From positions 1-42,889 of the IMG/VR virus record IMGVR_UViG_3300042691_034468: 42,889 nucleotides of DNA. One strand, 5' to 3'. Below the pieces are notes generated by a model. That model ran no database searches. It was not told where the DNA came from and was given only the letters and a program-made list of their open reading frames with translations. This DNA comes from a virus. Of the stretch, positions 7,441 to 14,931 are shown one piece after another. How positions within the stretch are numbered: the first letter of the stretch is position 1; each line of letters opens with the position of its first letter. The position numbers and the translations under genes are program-made.

Positions 7441-7458
7441 GATATAGTAATTATATCA
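7440..7458 (-). promoter_or_regulatory. Inverted repeat at the start codon of the 323-aa gene
   Basis: The minus strand reads TGATATA-ATTAC-TATATCA directly into the ATG, a perfect 7-bp inverted repeat with a 5-nt loop. No AGG or GAG element is found in the 20 nt before the start, in contrast to most genes here. It could be an RNA hairpin or operator at the start codon, or a chance AT-rich palindrome. Confidence 0.35.
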
Positions 7459-7462
7459 TATT

Positions 7463-7732
7463 TTAAGAAAATTGCGGTAAAACCGTAATATCGCTTAAAG
7501 AAGATGTTGGATAACCGCTAAAAATTCCAGTAGTGTCAACAGAACCAGTACTTACCCAAGTGGTATAACTACTGGAAACTGCTATATATGCTCTCATTTT
7601 ATAAAATTCTTGAGTTTGTAAAGTGCTTTTAACAGTGCTAAGAGTAAAATATGGGTGTCTACTTTTTATATAACTTAATGGAACAAAGGTTTCATTAAAT
7701 ATTGAACCTGTATTAAAGTCATATGCTGGCAT
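7463..7732 (-). CDS. Small tail-region protein of unknown function (89 aa)
   Basis: An 89-residue Ser/Thr/Tyr-rich protein beginning MPAYDFNTGSIFNETFVPLS and ending ITVLPQFS. A central SYIKSRHPYFTLSTV segment precedes the beta-rich C-terminal half. It has no signal peptide, membrane segment or catalytic motif. It sits 11 nt after the 351-residue gene, with an AGG ribosome-binding site overlapping that junction, and 22 nt before the 323-residue gene. Composition and context fit a small virion protein; I do not recognise the family. Confidence 0.65.
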   Translation of the reverse strand: MPAYDFNTGSIFNETFVPLSYIKSRHPYFTLSTVKSTLQTQEFYKMRAYIAVSSSYTTWVSTGSVDTTGIFSGYPTSSLSDITVLPQFS

Positions 7733-7743
7733 AAGGGTACCTA

Positions 7744-8799
7744 TTATAATTGTGGCGCTACATCAAACGGCAACCATATACTACCAACAGCTACTTTTTC
7801 TACATCACCGCTAGCTGGATATACAGCACCGGGAAGATAAGAACTAATAAATACATCATCTAATCTTCCTTTTAATCCAACGCTGGTAAACTGAACAGAT
7901 TGATTACTTCCCTTATAAAAAAGATATGCTGGGAAAGAATCTAGATCACCTTGTACGTTTGTAGATGGCCTATCAAAAGCATCATTACCGCCTTCATCAC
8001 CACCAACGGGTCTAATAATATTTAGATATGTATCATACAAATTATTGTGCGTCCTAGAAGGTATGTTAAAATTAGAAAATAAATTTGTTTTTAAAATATC
8101 TGTTGTGTAATTGTTAGATGCATCATACCAAATACCATACCAAGGCTGTCCTTCGGGACTTCTAACCTCTGAAACACTTCCAACGCCTAGCAATCTGCCA
8201 AACATATTAGAACCATTTTTTGAAGCTGCAAACCAGAAAGTTCCATTAGATGTTCTGCAAAGGTGATATTTGTAAGTACCAGTTTGTGTGGAGCCTAAAT
8301 ATAAAGTCATATTATTATTATCTGTTATTCCACCTAAAGAAATTTCAGTACTTGATGTTGGTCTTGATTCAGTAGTCCCGCTTGTAAAAGCAGTATTAGA
8401 TATAAAAGCACCAACTGTTTGTGTTGCATCAGGACCAGAATATAGTAGTAATAAATATAATGGACCAGAAGGGGTTAAATCTTCAGGAGATCTTAAAGTC
8501 ATCCAAGATAAAGGCTGTCCAGCATAATTGGTTAAATTATCTCCATATACCATTTTGCTATGATCATAAGAAGAAGTTCCCCACAAATCACTATTAGTAG
8601 CGGTTACTCCATCGCTGCTGCGTACGCATGTCCAATAAGAACTAGTTGGAGCAGCGCCATTAATCCCATGTGAGCCGGTTATATCGCCTTTCAGTAGCGC
8701 TTTTAGGCCCCATAATAAGTTACCGTTTATTGTAGTGGTAGATGTTCCGTCAGTTACCAAAACATTCATATCTGTATACCAAGTTTTTACATTAGCCAT
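7744..8799 (-). CDS. Tail-region structural protein of unknown function (351 aa)
   Basis: A soluble, aromatic- and Gly/Ser/Thr-rich protein with no membrane segments. Visible landmarks are NGNLLWGLKALLKGDITGSH near residues 25-45, WTCVRSSDG near 57-65, an RSPEGQPWYGIWYDASNNY segment, and a beta-rich C-terminus with VGLKGRLDDVFISSYLPGAV and WLPFDVAPQL. The pattern of W/Y-rich loops on a beta framework fits a baseplate or fibre-adaptor protein, but no named family is evident. It has a good AAGGA ribosome-binding site and is spaced 11 nt from each neighbour, as expected for an operon member. Confidence 0.7.
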   Translation of the reverse strand: MANVKTWYTDMNVLVTDGTSTTTINGNLLWGLKALLKGDITGSHGINGAAPTSSYWTCVRSSDGVTATNSDLWGTSSYDHSKMVYGDNLTNYAGQPLSWMTLRSPEDLTPSGPLYLLLLYSGPDATQTVGAFISNTAFTSGTTESRPTSSTEISLGGITDNNNMTLYLGSTQTGTYKYHLCRTSNGTFWFAASKNGSNMFGRLLGVGSVSEVRSPEGQPWYGIWYDASNNYTTDILKTNLFSNFNIPSRTHNNLYDTYLNIIRPVGGDEGGNDAFDRPSTNVQGDLDSFPAYLFYKGSNQSVQFTSVGLKGRLDDVFISSYLPGAVYPASGDVEKVAVGSIWLPFDVAPQL

Positions 8800-8810
8800 A
8801 AAATTAATCC

Positions 8811-9233
8811 TTAAACAAATGAATAGTCTATTATTAAATTAGCGCTTAAAAGCGTAACTGCACCAGTACCACTAGAATTTCTTATCCTTAATTCATACAT
8901 TTTTTGTGACGATGGAAAAGTTAATGCACCACTTAAGAAAAAATCAGTGGTTGTAGAAGTAATAGCCGCTGTGTGTATAACAGATGAATCAGAAAAATTA
9001 TATAATTGAACTTGTAAAGTATCTGTTAAATTCTCTACAAATCCTAATATTTCTAACTTAACTGTATTTACTAAAGTAGTTACATCCGACAAATTAACAA
9101 AATTACTTGCTGGGTCAAATAATGCGGCACCACAAACCGTAAAAGCAGAACTAGTTGTATATTTATTAAATGCAAGAGGTCTAACTAATTTTACAGCCGC
9201 TCCAGTATTAGTTGGATATATAATATTAGACAT
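8811..9233 (-). CDS. Small beta-sandwich virion protein (140 aa)
   Basis: The sequence alternates hydrophobic and polar residues (VKLEILGFVENLTDTLQVQL, AITSTTTDFFLSG, MYELRIRNSSG, VTLLSANLIIDYSF). This indicates a beta sandwich of about nine strands without helices. It resembles jelly-roll fibre tips or decoration proteins in general form, and no specific family is recognised. The ATG follows the TAA of the 427-residue fibre gene by one base (TAATATG), so translation is probably coupled. A role as a partner or cap of that fibre is possible from the position alone. Confidence 0.65.
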   Translation of the reverse strand: MSNIIYPTNTGAAVKLVRPLAFNKYTTSSAFTVCGAALFDPASNFVNLSDVTTLVNTVKLEILGFVENLTDTLQVQLYNFSDSSVIHTAAITSTTTDFFLSGALTFPSSQKMYELRIRNSSGTGAVTLLSANLIIDYSFV

Positions 9234-9234
9234 A

Positions 9235-10518
9235 TTAATATGTTTCCGTAACCATTATTCTTAAAGAATTTGAAGAACTTACAAAATAACCACCATAAAA
9301 TAATGTAGAGTTTGTCGAATCAGCAAAATAACTACCAGACGGATAAATAATAAATGAATAACTATTTGGATCACTGGAATTGTTGTTTAAATCAAAACCA
9401 TTTCTTCCAGCATCACTACTAGAAGCCTGTGTTGCAATTGCTATAAATAATCTCTGTGATGTTGGATTACTAATAGTTAATCCTTTTCTGTTAATATTAT
9501 TAGAACAAATTTGAAAAGCACCAAAATTTGTTAAATCATTAAAATTAATAGTATTATTAGAAGTGCTAAATACGTTTCTAATCGTTCCAGTTGGTACTAC
9601 GTTTCTTACATATTGAAAATCGCTATTGGAAGAACTAGTTTTTGTTGCTAATGGCTGCAAGAAAGAAGCAGTAACAACTAAAGGATTGATGTAAGAAGAG
9701 GTTACAGTTAAGGAACCGCTTGAATCTACAGAAACTCTGTTATTAGTTGAACCAAAGATACCAACTTTTTGTGATCCATAAGAATCAACATCAACACGAT
9801 TACTGCTAGAACCAACTAAAGTTACAGCATTAACATTTGAAGTGTATGTAGAAGCATTGTAGTTAGTAAAAGCAAGATTATTAATTGTCGCAGAACCAGT
9901 TACACCTATTGGATTAGTCAAACTAGACGACACATATATAGGGGATGAAACACTAGAGGTAACTATCTGTGCTCCACTGGAATCAATAATTGCTCTATTG
10001 CCAGAAGTACCAACTAAACCAATTGGAGTTAAAAGTCCTGAATAGGTTGTAGTATTATGACTAGTTTGTGTTAAATTATTAACTGTAGTCGATCCAGTAA
10101 TTCCTACTGGATTTGTTAAACTTGCAGAAACATAAACAGGAGCAGTATTACTGGATGTTACTAGTTGTGCTCCGTTAGAATCAATAAACGCTCTATTGTT
10201 ATTAGAACCATATAAACCAACAATTAGTGGATTGGCTAAACTAGAAGTTACTGTTATTAAATCTGAAATCTGTACGTCTACGTTTATAGATCCAGTAATT
10301 GGTACAGGATTTTGATATGATGCTGTAATTGTTTGTACTGAACCACCGCTTTTTACAGAAGAAGAAATTTGATTTAAAGCCTCTATAACACTTTGAATGC
10401 TTGAACCGCTAATATCTTGTATAATATGATGCGGCATGTGTTCGGCATCACCAGAGCCAGTAATAGTGGTAAATAATTTTTTTGCAACTCCATTTCCGTC
10501 TTTAATATCTAATGACAT
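9235..10518 (-). CDS. Tail fibre protein with about 67-residue tandem repeats (427 aa)
   Basis: The N-terminus reads SLDIKDGNGVAKKLFTTITG, then MPHHIIQDISG, a short adaptor I recall from phage virion proteins. Residues about 99-290 form tandem repeats of roughly 67 residues with the core NRA.IDS.GAQ.VTSS, P.YVS.SLTNP.G.TGS and NNL. Two copies are nearly complete and a third is partial (NRVDVDS...NRVSVDSSG). The C-terminal about 120 residues (GAFQICSNNINRKGLTISNP onward) are non-repetitive and beta-rich, probably the tip. Ser and Thr dominate. A strong AGAGGAAA ribosome-binding site overlaps the TAG stop of the preceding small gene. Fibre or fibre-like identity is well supported; the receptor is unknown. 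Confidence 0.8.
   Translation of the reverse strand: MSLDIKDGNGVAKKLFTTITGSGDAEHMPHHIIQDISGSSIQSVIEALNQISSSVKSGGSVQTITASYQNPVPITGSINVDVQISDLITVTSSLANPLIVGLYGSNNNRAFIDSNGAQLVTSSNTAPVYVSASLTNPVGITGSTTVNNLTQTSHNTTTYSGLLTPIGLVGTSGNRAIIDSSGAQIVTSSVSSPIYVSSSLTNPIGVTGSATINNLAFTNYNASTYTSNVNAVTLVGSSSNRVDVDSYGSQKVGIFGSTNNRVSVDSSGSLTVTSSYINPLVVTASFLQPLATKTSSSNSDFQYVRNVVPTGTIRNVFSTSNNTINFNDLTNFGAFQICSNNINRKGLTISNPTSQRLFIAIATQASSSDAGRNGFDLNNNSSDPNSYSFIIYPSGSYFADSTNSTLFYGGYFVSSSNSLRIMVTETY
9649..10224 (-). repeat. Tandem about 67-residue repeats in the 427-aa fibre
   Basis: Copy 1 covers about residues 99-165, copy 2 about 166-233 and a partial copy 3 about 234-290. Copies 1 and 2 share NRA(F/I)IDS(N/S)GAQ(L/I)VTSS and SLTNP(V/I)G(I/V)TGS in register. 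The repeat unit could be lost or gained by recombination and so change shaft length. Confidence 0.75.
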
Positions 10519-10528
10519 TTTATTTCCT

Positions 10529-10753
10529 CTATATTACTGCTACATATTGAGAATTTTCACAAGAAAAATCTAGAGATATATCACAGGTAGATGCCAATAA
10601 AGCAGGCGGTTCTACCAACAAACTATTTAGATATACAAAACCATCAGAATTATTTAATAATATATTGCCGTTTTGTATTTTAAATTGATAATGTGGTTTA
10701 CTTTTAATAATATTAAAAAAAATATCGTTATTTGTAAACTTTTTATATGACAT
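10529..10753 (-). CDS. Small virion-region protein of unknown function (74 aa)
   Basis: A 74-residue protein reading MSYKKFTNNDIFFNIIKSKP, then HYQFKIQNGNILLNNSDGF. The opening KKFT.NDIF.N.IK..P.Y.F.I.NG is a pattern I recall from short proteins beside tail genes in large aquatic phages, but no function is assigned. The ATG lies one base after the TAA of the 373-residue gene (TAATATG), the same junction type as at 9233. The TAG stop forms part of the ribosome-binding site of the fibre gene that follows. It is probably a small structural or assembly protein; the C-terminus contains two Cys (STCDISLDFSCEN). Confidence 0.65.
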   Translation of the reverse strand: MSYKKFTNNDIFFNIIKSKPHYQFKIQNGNILLNNSDGFVYLNSLLVEPPALLASTCDISLDFSCENSQYVAVI

Positions 10754-10754
10754 A

Positions 10755-11876
10755 TTAATAATCCAATCTTACTCGTAATATCATCTCTTGTGTTGGGTCT
10801 TTTTTCAAAGGTTCTGATAGTTTTGCCACAGCCAAAAGTTCATTATCTGGCGAATAAAGACCTACTGTTGTGAAATATGATACTGGAGAGTCAGTACTTT
10901 TATCTTTTACTACTAGTTTACTAGAAGATAAATATGTAGGATTACTGCTATAATTAAAATCATTATGACTGACTCTACAAAAATGAATAGCCGAATTAAG
11001 TTCGGTAGTATTATTGAAGGTTATATTTTGTATTCTAGACCTAAGACCGGCGTTTGTTTGTTCTATAGTGCCACTTTGGAACATCTTTTGAACATCGTAT
11101 GTTAAAGAATTGTTAGCAGACATATTAATACCTTGAGCTAACTGTCCTTGTTGATTGCCAGACATAGAGGTTAAAATGCTTGTTGTACCAGAGTTTGTAA
11201 ACAAACCAGTAGACAAAGCGACTACACCAGCTTGATAAAATACAAATCCTACTCTTTTATTAGTTTGACCAGAGGCTAAAGGAGTACCCGTATAATTTTC
11301 TGCATATAAAATACCATATTCACCAGCAGGCGAGTTTACTAAATAATTACTACTACCGCTTGCATCATAAACTCTTACTACGCTCGTAAAAGGTGTAGCG
11401 CTACTAGAAGCAGCACCTATTCTCATGTCAAATGTACCTTTTTTAATTTCATCTTTTACTAATAATCTTGAAAAATTCAAGAAATACATAGAATAATAGT
11501 TATCAGTAGTTGTAGCAGAATTACCATCACGATCAAATTTTAATATCGATCCCGTAGTATCATATCCAACCAAAACTTGAGCCATTTGATTATATATATT
11601 AATTTTCTTTTTAGCAAAAGTATCTATTGATAAGCTACTACTACCGGGAGAACCAACCGCTTGTCCAACCGACATATCAAATAACTGGTTAGCGGAAGAG
11701 CTAAGATATGGATAATCATATACACTCTGAAACATTCCATGAGTAAATGATTTAATGCTGCTTGTTAAATAAACAGAGCTAGAAACTATAGAACCAGTTA
11801 TAGGAATATTTTCATGTAATAGTGTTTTTGTTGATACTACATCATCATCTAAAAAAGTTTTGTAAGTTGTAGACAT
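10755..11876 (-). CDS. Tail/fibre structural protein, paralogue of the 323-aa protein at 6469 (373 aa)
   Basis: The C-terminal 40 residues (YFTTVGLYSPDNELLAVAKL, then SEPLKK and an RLDY end) align gap-free with the end of the protein at 6469-7440. SSNPTY, a KKGTFDM strand and a GFVFYQAGVVALSTG strand also match in order. The N-terminal part (residues 1-75) is Ser-rich, with ENIPITGSIVSSSVYL and SIKSFTHGMFQSVYDYPYLS. The body is beta-rich with no membrane segments. Both members lie in the same fibre-rich stretch, separated by six genes. The gene sits 10 nt after the 324-residue gene. It is probably a baseplate or fibre-attachment component; the exact place in the virion is unknown. Confidence 0.75.
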   Translation of the reverse strand: MSTTYKTFLDDDVVSTKTLLHENIPITGSIVSSSVYLTSSIKSFTHGMFQSVYDYPYLSSSANQLFDMSVGQAVGSPGSSSLSIDTFAKKKINIYNQMAQVLVGYDTTGSILKFDRDGNSATTTDNYYSMYFLNFSRLLVKDEIKKGTFDMRIGAASSSATPFTSVVRVYDASGSSNYLVNSPAGEYGILYAENYTGTPLASGQTNKRVGFVFYQAGVVALSTGLFTNSGTTSILTSMSGNQQGQLAQGINMSANNSLTYDVQKMFQSGTIEQTNAGLRSRIQNITFNNTTELNSAIHFCRVSHNDFNYSSNPTYLSSSKLVVKDKSTDSPVSYFTTVGLYSPDNELLAVAKLSEPLKKDPTQEMILRVRLDY

Positions 11877-11886
11877 ATTTGGCCTC

Positions 11887-12861
11887 TTAGCTTATTTTCT
11901 TAACAAGTAATAATGGAATATCGACATAATTTCCTGTTGTAACGCCAGTAACTCTAACACTTGTTAGAATACTTCTTACGTCACTATAACCAGTAGCACC
12001 ACCAAAATTACTTGTAATATTTGTGCCTAACTCAGTAAATAGATAGCTTGTTGTAGAGACATCAATAGAAGATTTAATTTTAAACATTAACTTTGTGCCT
12101 CTAGCACCAGCTAATACTTGAGCAACATTGTTACTTATAGTATTATCGACAACAGTTTCTATATCGCTAACATAGGATATATCTACGCCTTGAGAAAAAT
12201 AATATGTTGCTATATTATCATCATCAATATATGATGGTGTTGCAACAACATTACCATTTGGATCAACCACAGAGCCAAATCTATTATCAATTTCTACAAG
12301 GTATTGTGTTTCTTTTAAGTCTGGGTCTAAAACTGTAGAAGGAGGAATAGCGCTATTATCTATACCCTGATCTGTTCTTATTTCTAAACCAGTAGTAGTT
12401 GAAAAACCATTTAAAATACCATTTGCAGATATTAAACTACCATTATAAGTTAAACTAGCATTTTCAGTAAAGAAACGCTCTGTATCTCTATCAACCGCTA
12501 AGATATAACCATTTACTACCATGCTTTGAACAGCAAAATTTGACGCGCCTCTGGAAATATTATTAACTTTTATAACTGGTAAATATAGAAGATTATTTCT
12601 TGATATAGAAATTAATTTGCTTTTCATGGAAGAAGCATTGTTAGTAAACGCCTCAAGAACTGGGGTTTGCATTATTTCTAAGTCATAAAATGCTGAACCA
12701 CCGGTATTCGTTTTGTCATAAAGACCATAGTTTATTTCATCATCTCCTAGGGCAAATTTAACAATTTTAAATGATCCATCTCCTTTAGCCAAACGCATTC
12801 TACCGGTATCAGTTAAAACCGCATCAAGTATTATATCACCACTATTATCCAAAAAAGCCAT
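11887..12861 (-). CDS. Conserved phage virion protein, N-terminal paralogue of the protein at 18801 (324 aa)
   Basis: It begins MAFLDNSGDIILDAVLTDTG, then RMRLAKGDGSF and KFALGDDEINYGLYD. This N-terminal block of about 48 residues recurs in the protein at 18801-19772 with the same spacing (F.D....I.D..LT..G...L.KG.F....A..DDEI.Y). I recall the block from proteins of large aquatic myoviruses without an assigned function. The rest is beta-rich (NYVDIPLLLVKKIS end) and shows no enzyme motif. An AGAGGAT ribosome-binding site precedes the ATG. In transcription order it follows the lectin and FN3-like proteins and precedes the fibre run, so it may belong to the junction between baseplate and fibres. 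That placement is inference. Confidence 0.75.
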   Translation of the reverse strand: MAFLDNSGDIILDAVLTDTGRMRLAKGDGSFKIVKFALGDDEINYGLYDKTNTGGSAFYDLEIMQTPVLEAFTNNASSMKSKLISISRNNLLYLPVIKVNNISRGASNFAVQSMVVNGYILAVDRDTERFFTENASLTYNGSLISANGILNGFSTTTGLEIRTDQGIDNSAIPPSTVLDPDLKETQYLVEIDNRFGSVVDPNGNVVATPSYIDDDNIATYYFSQGVDISYVSDIETVVDNTISNNVAQVLAGARGTKLMFKIKSSIDVSTTSYLFTELGTNITSNFGGATGYSDVRSILTSVRVTGVTTGNYVDIPLLLVKKIS

Positions 12862-12888
12862 TTTTTTATCCTCTTATCTCATAAATAG

Positions 12889-14916
12889 TTAAGATTTTGT
12901 ATTATAGGTAAAATTTATATTAAAATCTATTATTTTACCAGTTTGTTTAGATTTTATTCTTATTTTAAAATCCCTGTTCCAAACAGATTCCTTATTAATA
13001 CCTAATTTAACAGAATTATTGCTTATATTTTCGAGAACTTTTTGTGCAATTGCTGGCTGTATTTTTATAAAAGCTCTCATCTGTTTAGTATCTACTTTTA
13101 ATTTATTACTTTTATTTAATTCTATAATATTAATATTTGGAATTATAGTTCCATTATCATTTATTATTTCTAATTCATATATATCTGTTGGATTAGACAC
13201 GCTTCCTTGATAATCTATAGAACGAAATGTATAATAATATTTAGTATTTGAATTTATTGAATCTTCAAAAGAAACAGAATAAGAATCTGTTATGTCTATT
13301 ACTTTATATAAATAAGGATCAAAATCAGAATAATTATTTGGTTTAATAATACTACGAAACACTTGATATTGACGTATTGGTATAGAAGAAGAATACTTAA
13401 GACGATCAGAACCAACTGGAACTTGCGATAGCAGTTGCATTAATTGCAGATTCGGTATTTGAGTCACTTCTTTAAGATTAAAAAACTCTATTTTTGCTAT
13501 CTTTTCTCCAGTACCAGCTGTAATGTTGCATTTTATTTTATTTGATACACCAATATATGGTATTAGTTCAATATCTGGATTGATCGGTGGTAATTTATGA
13601 TTTGCTATTGAATCAGCATATTGATTACTGTCTAATTCAAATATTTTTCCAACTGGAGAATAATTATAAAATAATTTAATTCCATTATTAACTAATTGCT
13701 TATTAGTGTATTTGTAGTTATAAGAAAAACTAAAAAGTAATAATTTAATTCTATAAAGATAATTTTTATTTGTATATATTTGTGAATCAATATATTCTAT
13801 TGTATTTTGTGAAATATTTGGTATATAAAAAACTTGTAATAACTTTGGAACACTATCGCTATTATATTCATATTTTTCAATTTTGTAAGCCATCACCTCA
13901 GTATAGTCTTCTTTACCAGATAAAATATGAGCAAAATTTTTTACTTTTGTTTCAGATAAAGAATTTAACTTACTAAAAAACGCTATTGAATCCCCTTGAT
14001 AAGTATTGGTAATAAATCTTTTAAATTGTTCTGACAAAACACATTCTTGAATATTTTTAGTTATAATATTTTTATTAAAATCTTTTTGTATTAAAATATT
14101 TTCTGTATTATTTGAAATAAAAAAATTTATTAATGCTGAATAAACACCTTCATCGTGAATTAAGGATGAGAAATTATTTTCTTCTTTTAAATGTTTATAA
14201 ATTTTTATTTTTGTATTAAATGGAAACTGATCTTTTAAAAAATTATATTTTTTTAAATATTCATCAATGCTTAAATATTTAAATGTACCGTCAGGTTTTT
14301 TTTCAAATCTAAAATAGGAATCATTAATAATAGTTTCAAAATCAGTTTGTAAATTTGTACTAGAAATTATATCTTGTGGATTATTAAAATACTCTTTTGG
14401 GTTATCTGTTACTAAAGTAACTTTATTAATTAAATCATTGTCTATAATATCATAAAAATTAGGTAAGTTTATTTCTGGTATATTTTTATTAATAAATAGA
14501 TAATTTTCATAATCTTTATAAAAATTATTATATTCAAAATCAACGCCAAATAATAGTTTATTTATTCTTGCCAACTCAGAATTAGTTGGTAAATCTGGAT
14601 CTAGTTTTTCTTCATAATGTTTGTTATATTTTATATTAAAATCAGTGAAAACATTTTCTTTTATTTCATCAAACGCATCATTAATTTTTTTAATTGTATT
14701 TTGATCAGAGAGTATTGTTATTTCTCCATCAATTGTCTGATCAGAAAGATTTATATTTTCTTTATTATCAACTAAAGATATATTTCTATTTAATACAATT
14801 TCAAGATTAGAATTTTGAGTACTAATAGCATTTCTAAGTTTATCAAAAGAAAATTCATATATATCTCTTGAAATAATTTTAGATGATTTACCAATTTTTT
14901 GATTTGTGTTTGACAT
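12889..14916 (-). CDS. Tail/baseplate structural protein with an FN3-like domain (675 aa)
   Basis: Residues 1-about 500 are Asn/Lys/Ile-rich with many acidic and aromatic residues, and I see no known domain there. Residues about 510-587 (QYQVFRSIIKP, then DSINSNTKYYYTFRSIDYQG and SNPTDIYELEI) have the strand pattern of a fibronectin type III-like domain. In particular, the NTKYYYTFRSID.QG.SNP segment resembles FN3 F and G strands. The C-terminus (KIRIKSKQTGKIIDFNINF) adds another beta segment. The ATG follows the TAA of the lectin-containing gene by 15 nt. No ribosome-binding site is visible in that AT-only spacer, so translation may be coupled. It is a virion protein by context; the function is unknown. 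Confidence 0.75.
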   Translation of the reverse strand: MSNTNQKIGKSSKIISRDIYEFSFDKLRNAISTQNSNLEIVLNRNISLVDNKENINLSDQTIDGEITILSDQNTIKKINDAFDEIKENVFTDFNIKYNKHYEEKLDPDLPTNSELARINKLLFGVDFEYNNFYKDYENYLFINKNIPEINLPNFYDIIDNDLINKVTLVTDNPKEYFNNPQDIISSTNLQTDFETIINDSYFRFEKKPDGTFKYLSIDEYLKKYNFLKDQFPFNTKIKIYKHLKEENNFSSLIHDEGVYSALINFFISNNTENILIQKDFNKNIITKNIQECVLSEQFKRFITNTYQGDSIAFFSKLNSLSETKVKNFAHILSGKEDYTEVMAYKIEKYEYNSDSVPKLLQVFYIPNISQNTIEYIDSQIYTNKNYLYRIKLLLFSFSYNYKYTNKQLVNNGIKLFYNYSPVGKIFELDSNQYADSIANHKLPPINPDIELIPYIGVSNKIKCNITAGTGEKIAKIEFFNLKEVTQIPNLQLMQLLSQVPVGSDRLKYSSSIPIRQYQVFRSIIKPNNYSDFDPYLYKVIDITDSYSVSFEDSINSNTKYYYTFRSIDYQGSVSNPTDIYELEIINDNGTIIPNINIIELNKSNKLKVDTKQMRAFIKIQPAIAQKVLENISNNSVKLGINKESVWNRDFKIRIKSKQTGKIIDFNINFTYNTKS
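13155..13387 (-). other. FN3-like domain in the 675-aa protein
   Basis: Residues about 510-587: a strand beginning QYQVFR, a loop with YKVIDITDSYSVSFEDSI, then NTKYYYTFRSIDYQG and SNPTDIYELEI. This fits the Y.v.R ... l.p.t.Y.f.v...D..G..S.p pattern of fibronectin type III folds. The assignment is by pattern only. Confidence 0.5.
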
Positions 14917-14931
14917 AGTATTTTTTTATAG

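Noticed and set aside
9649-10224. CRISPR array
   Set aside because: The repeats are protein-level units of about 200 nt inside a fibre gene with diverged DNA, not short identical repeats with unique spacers.
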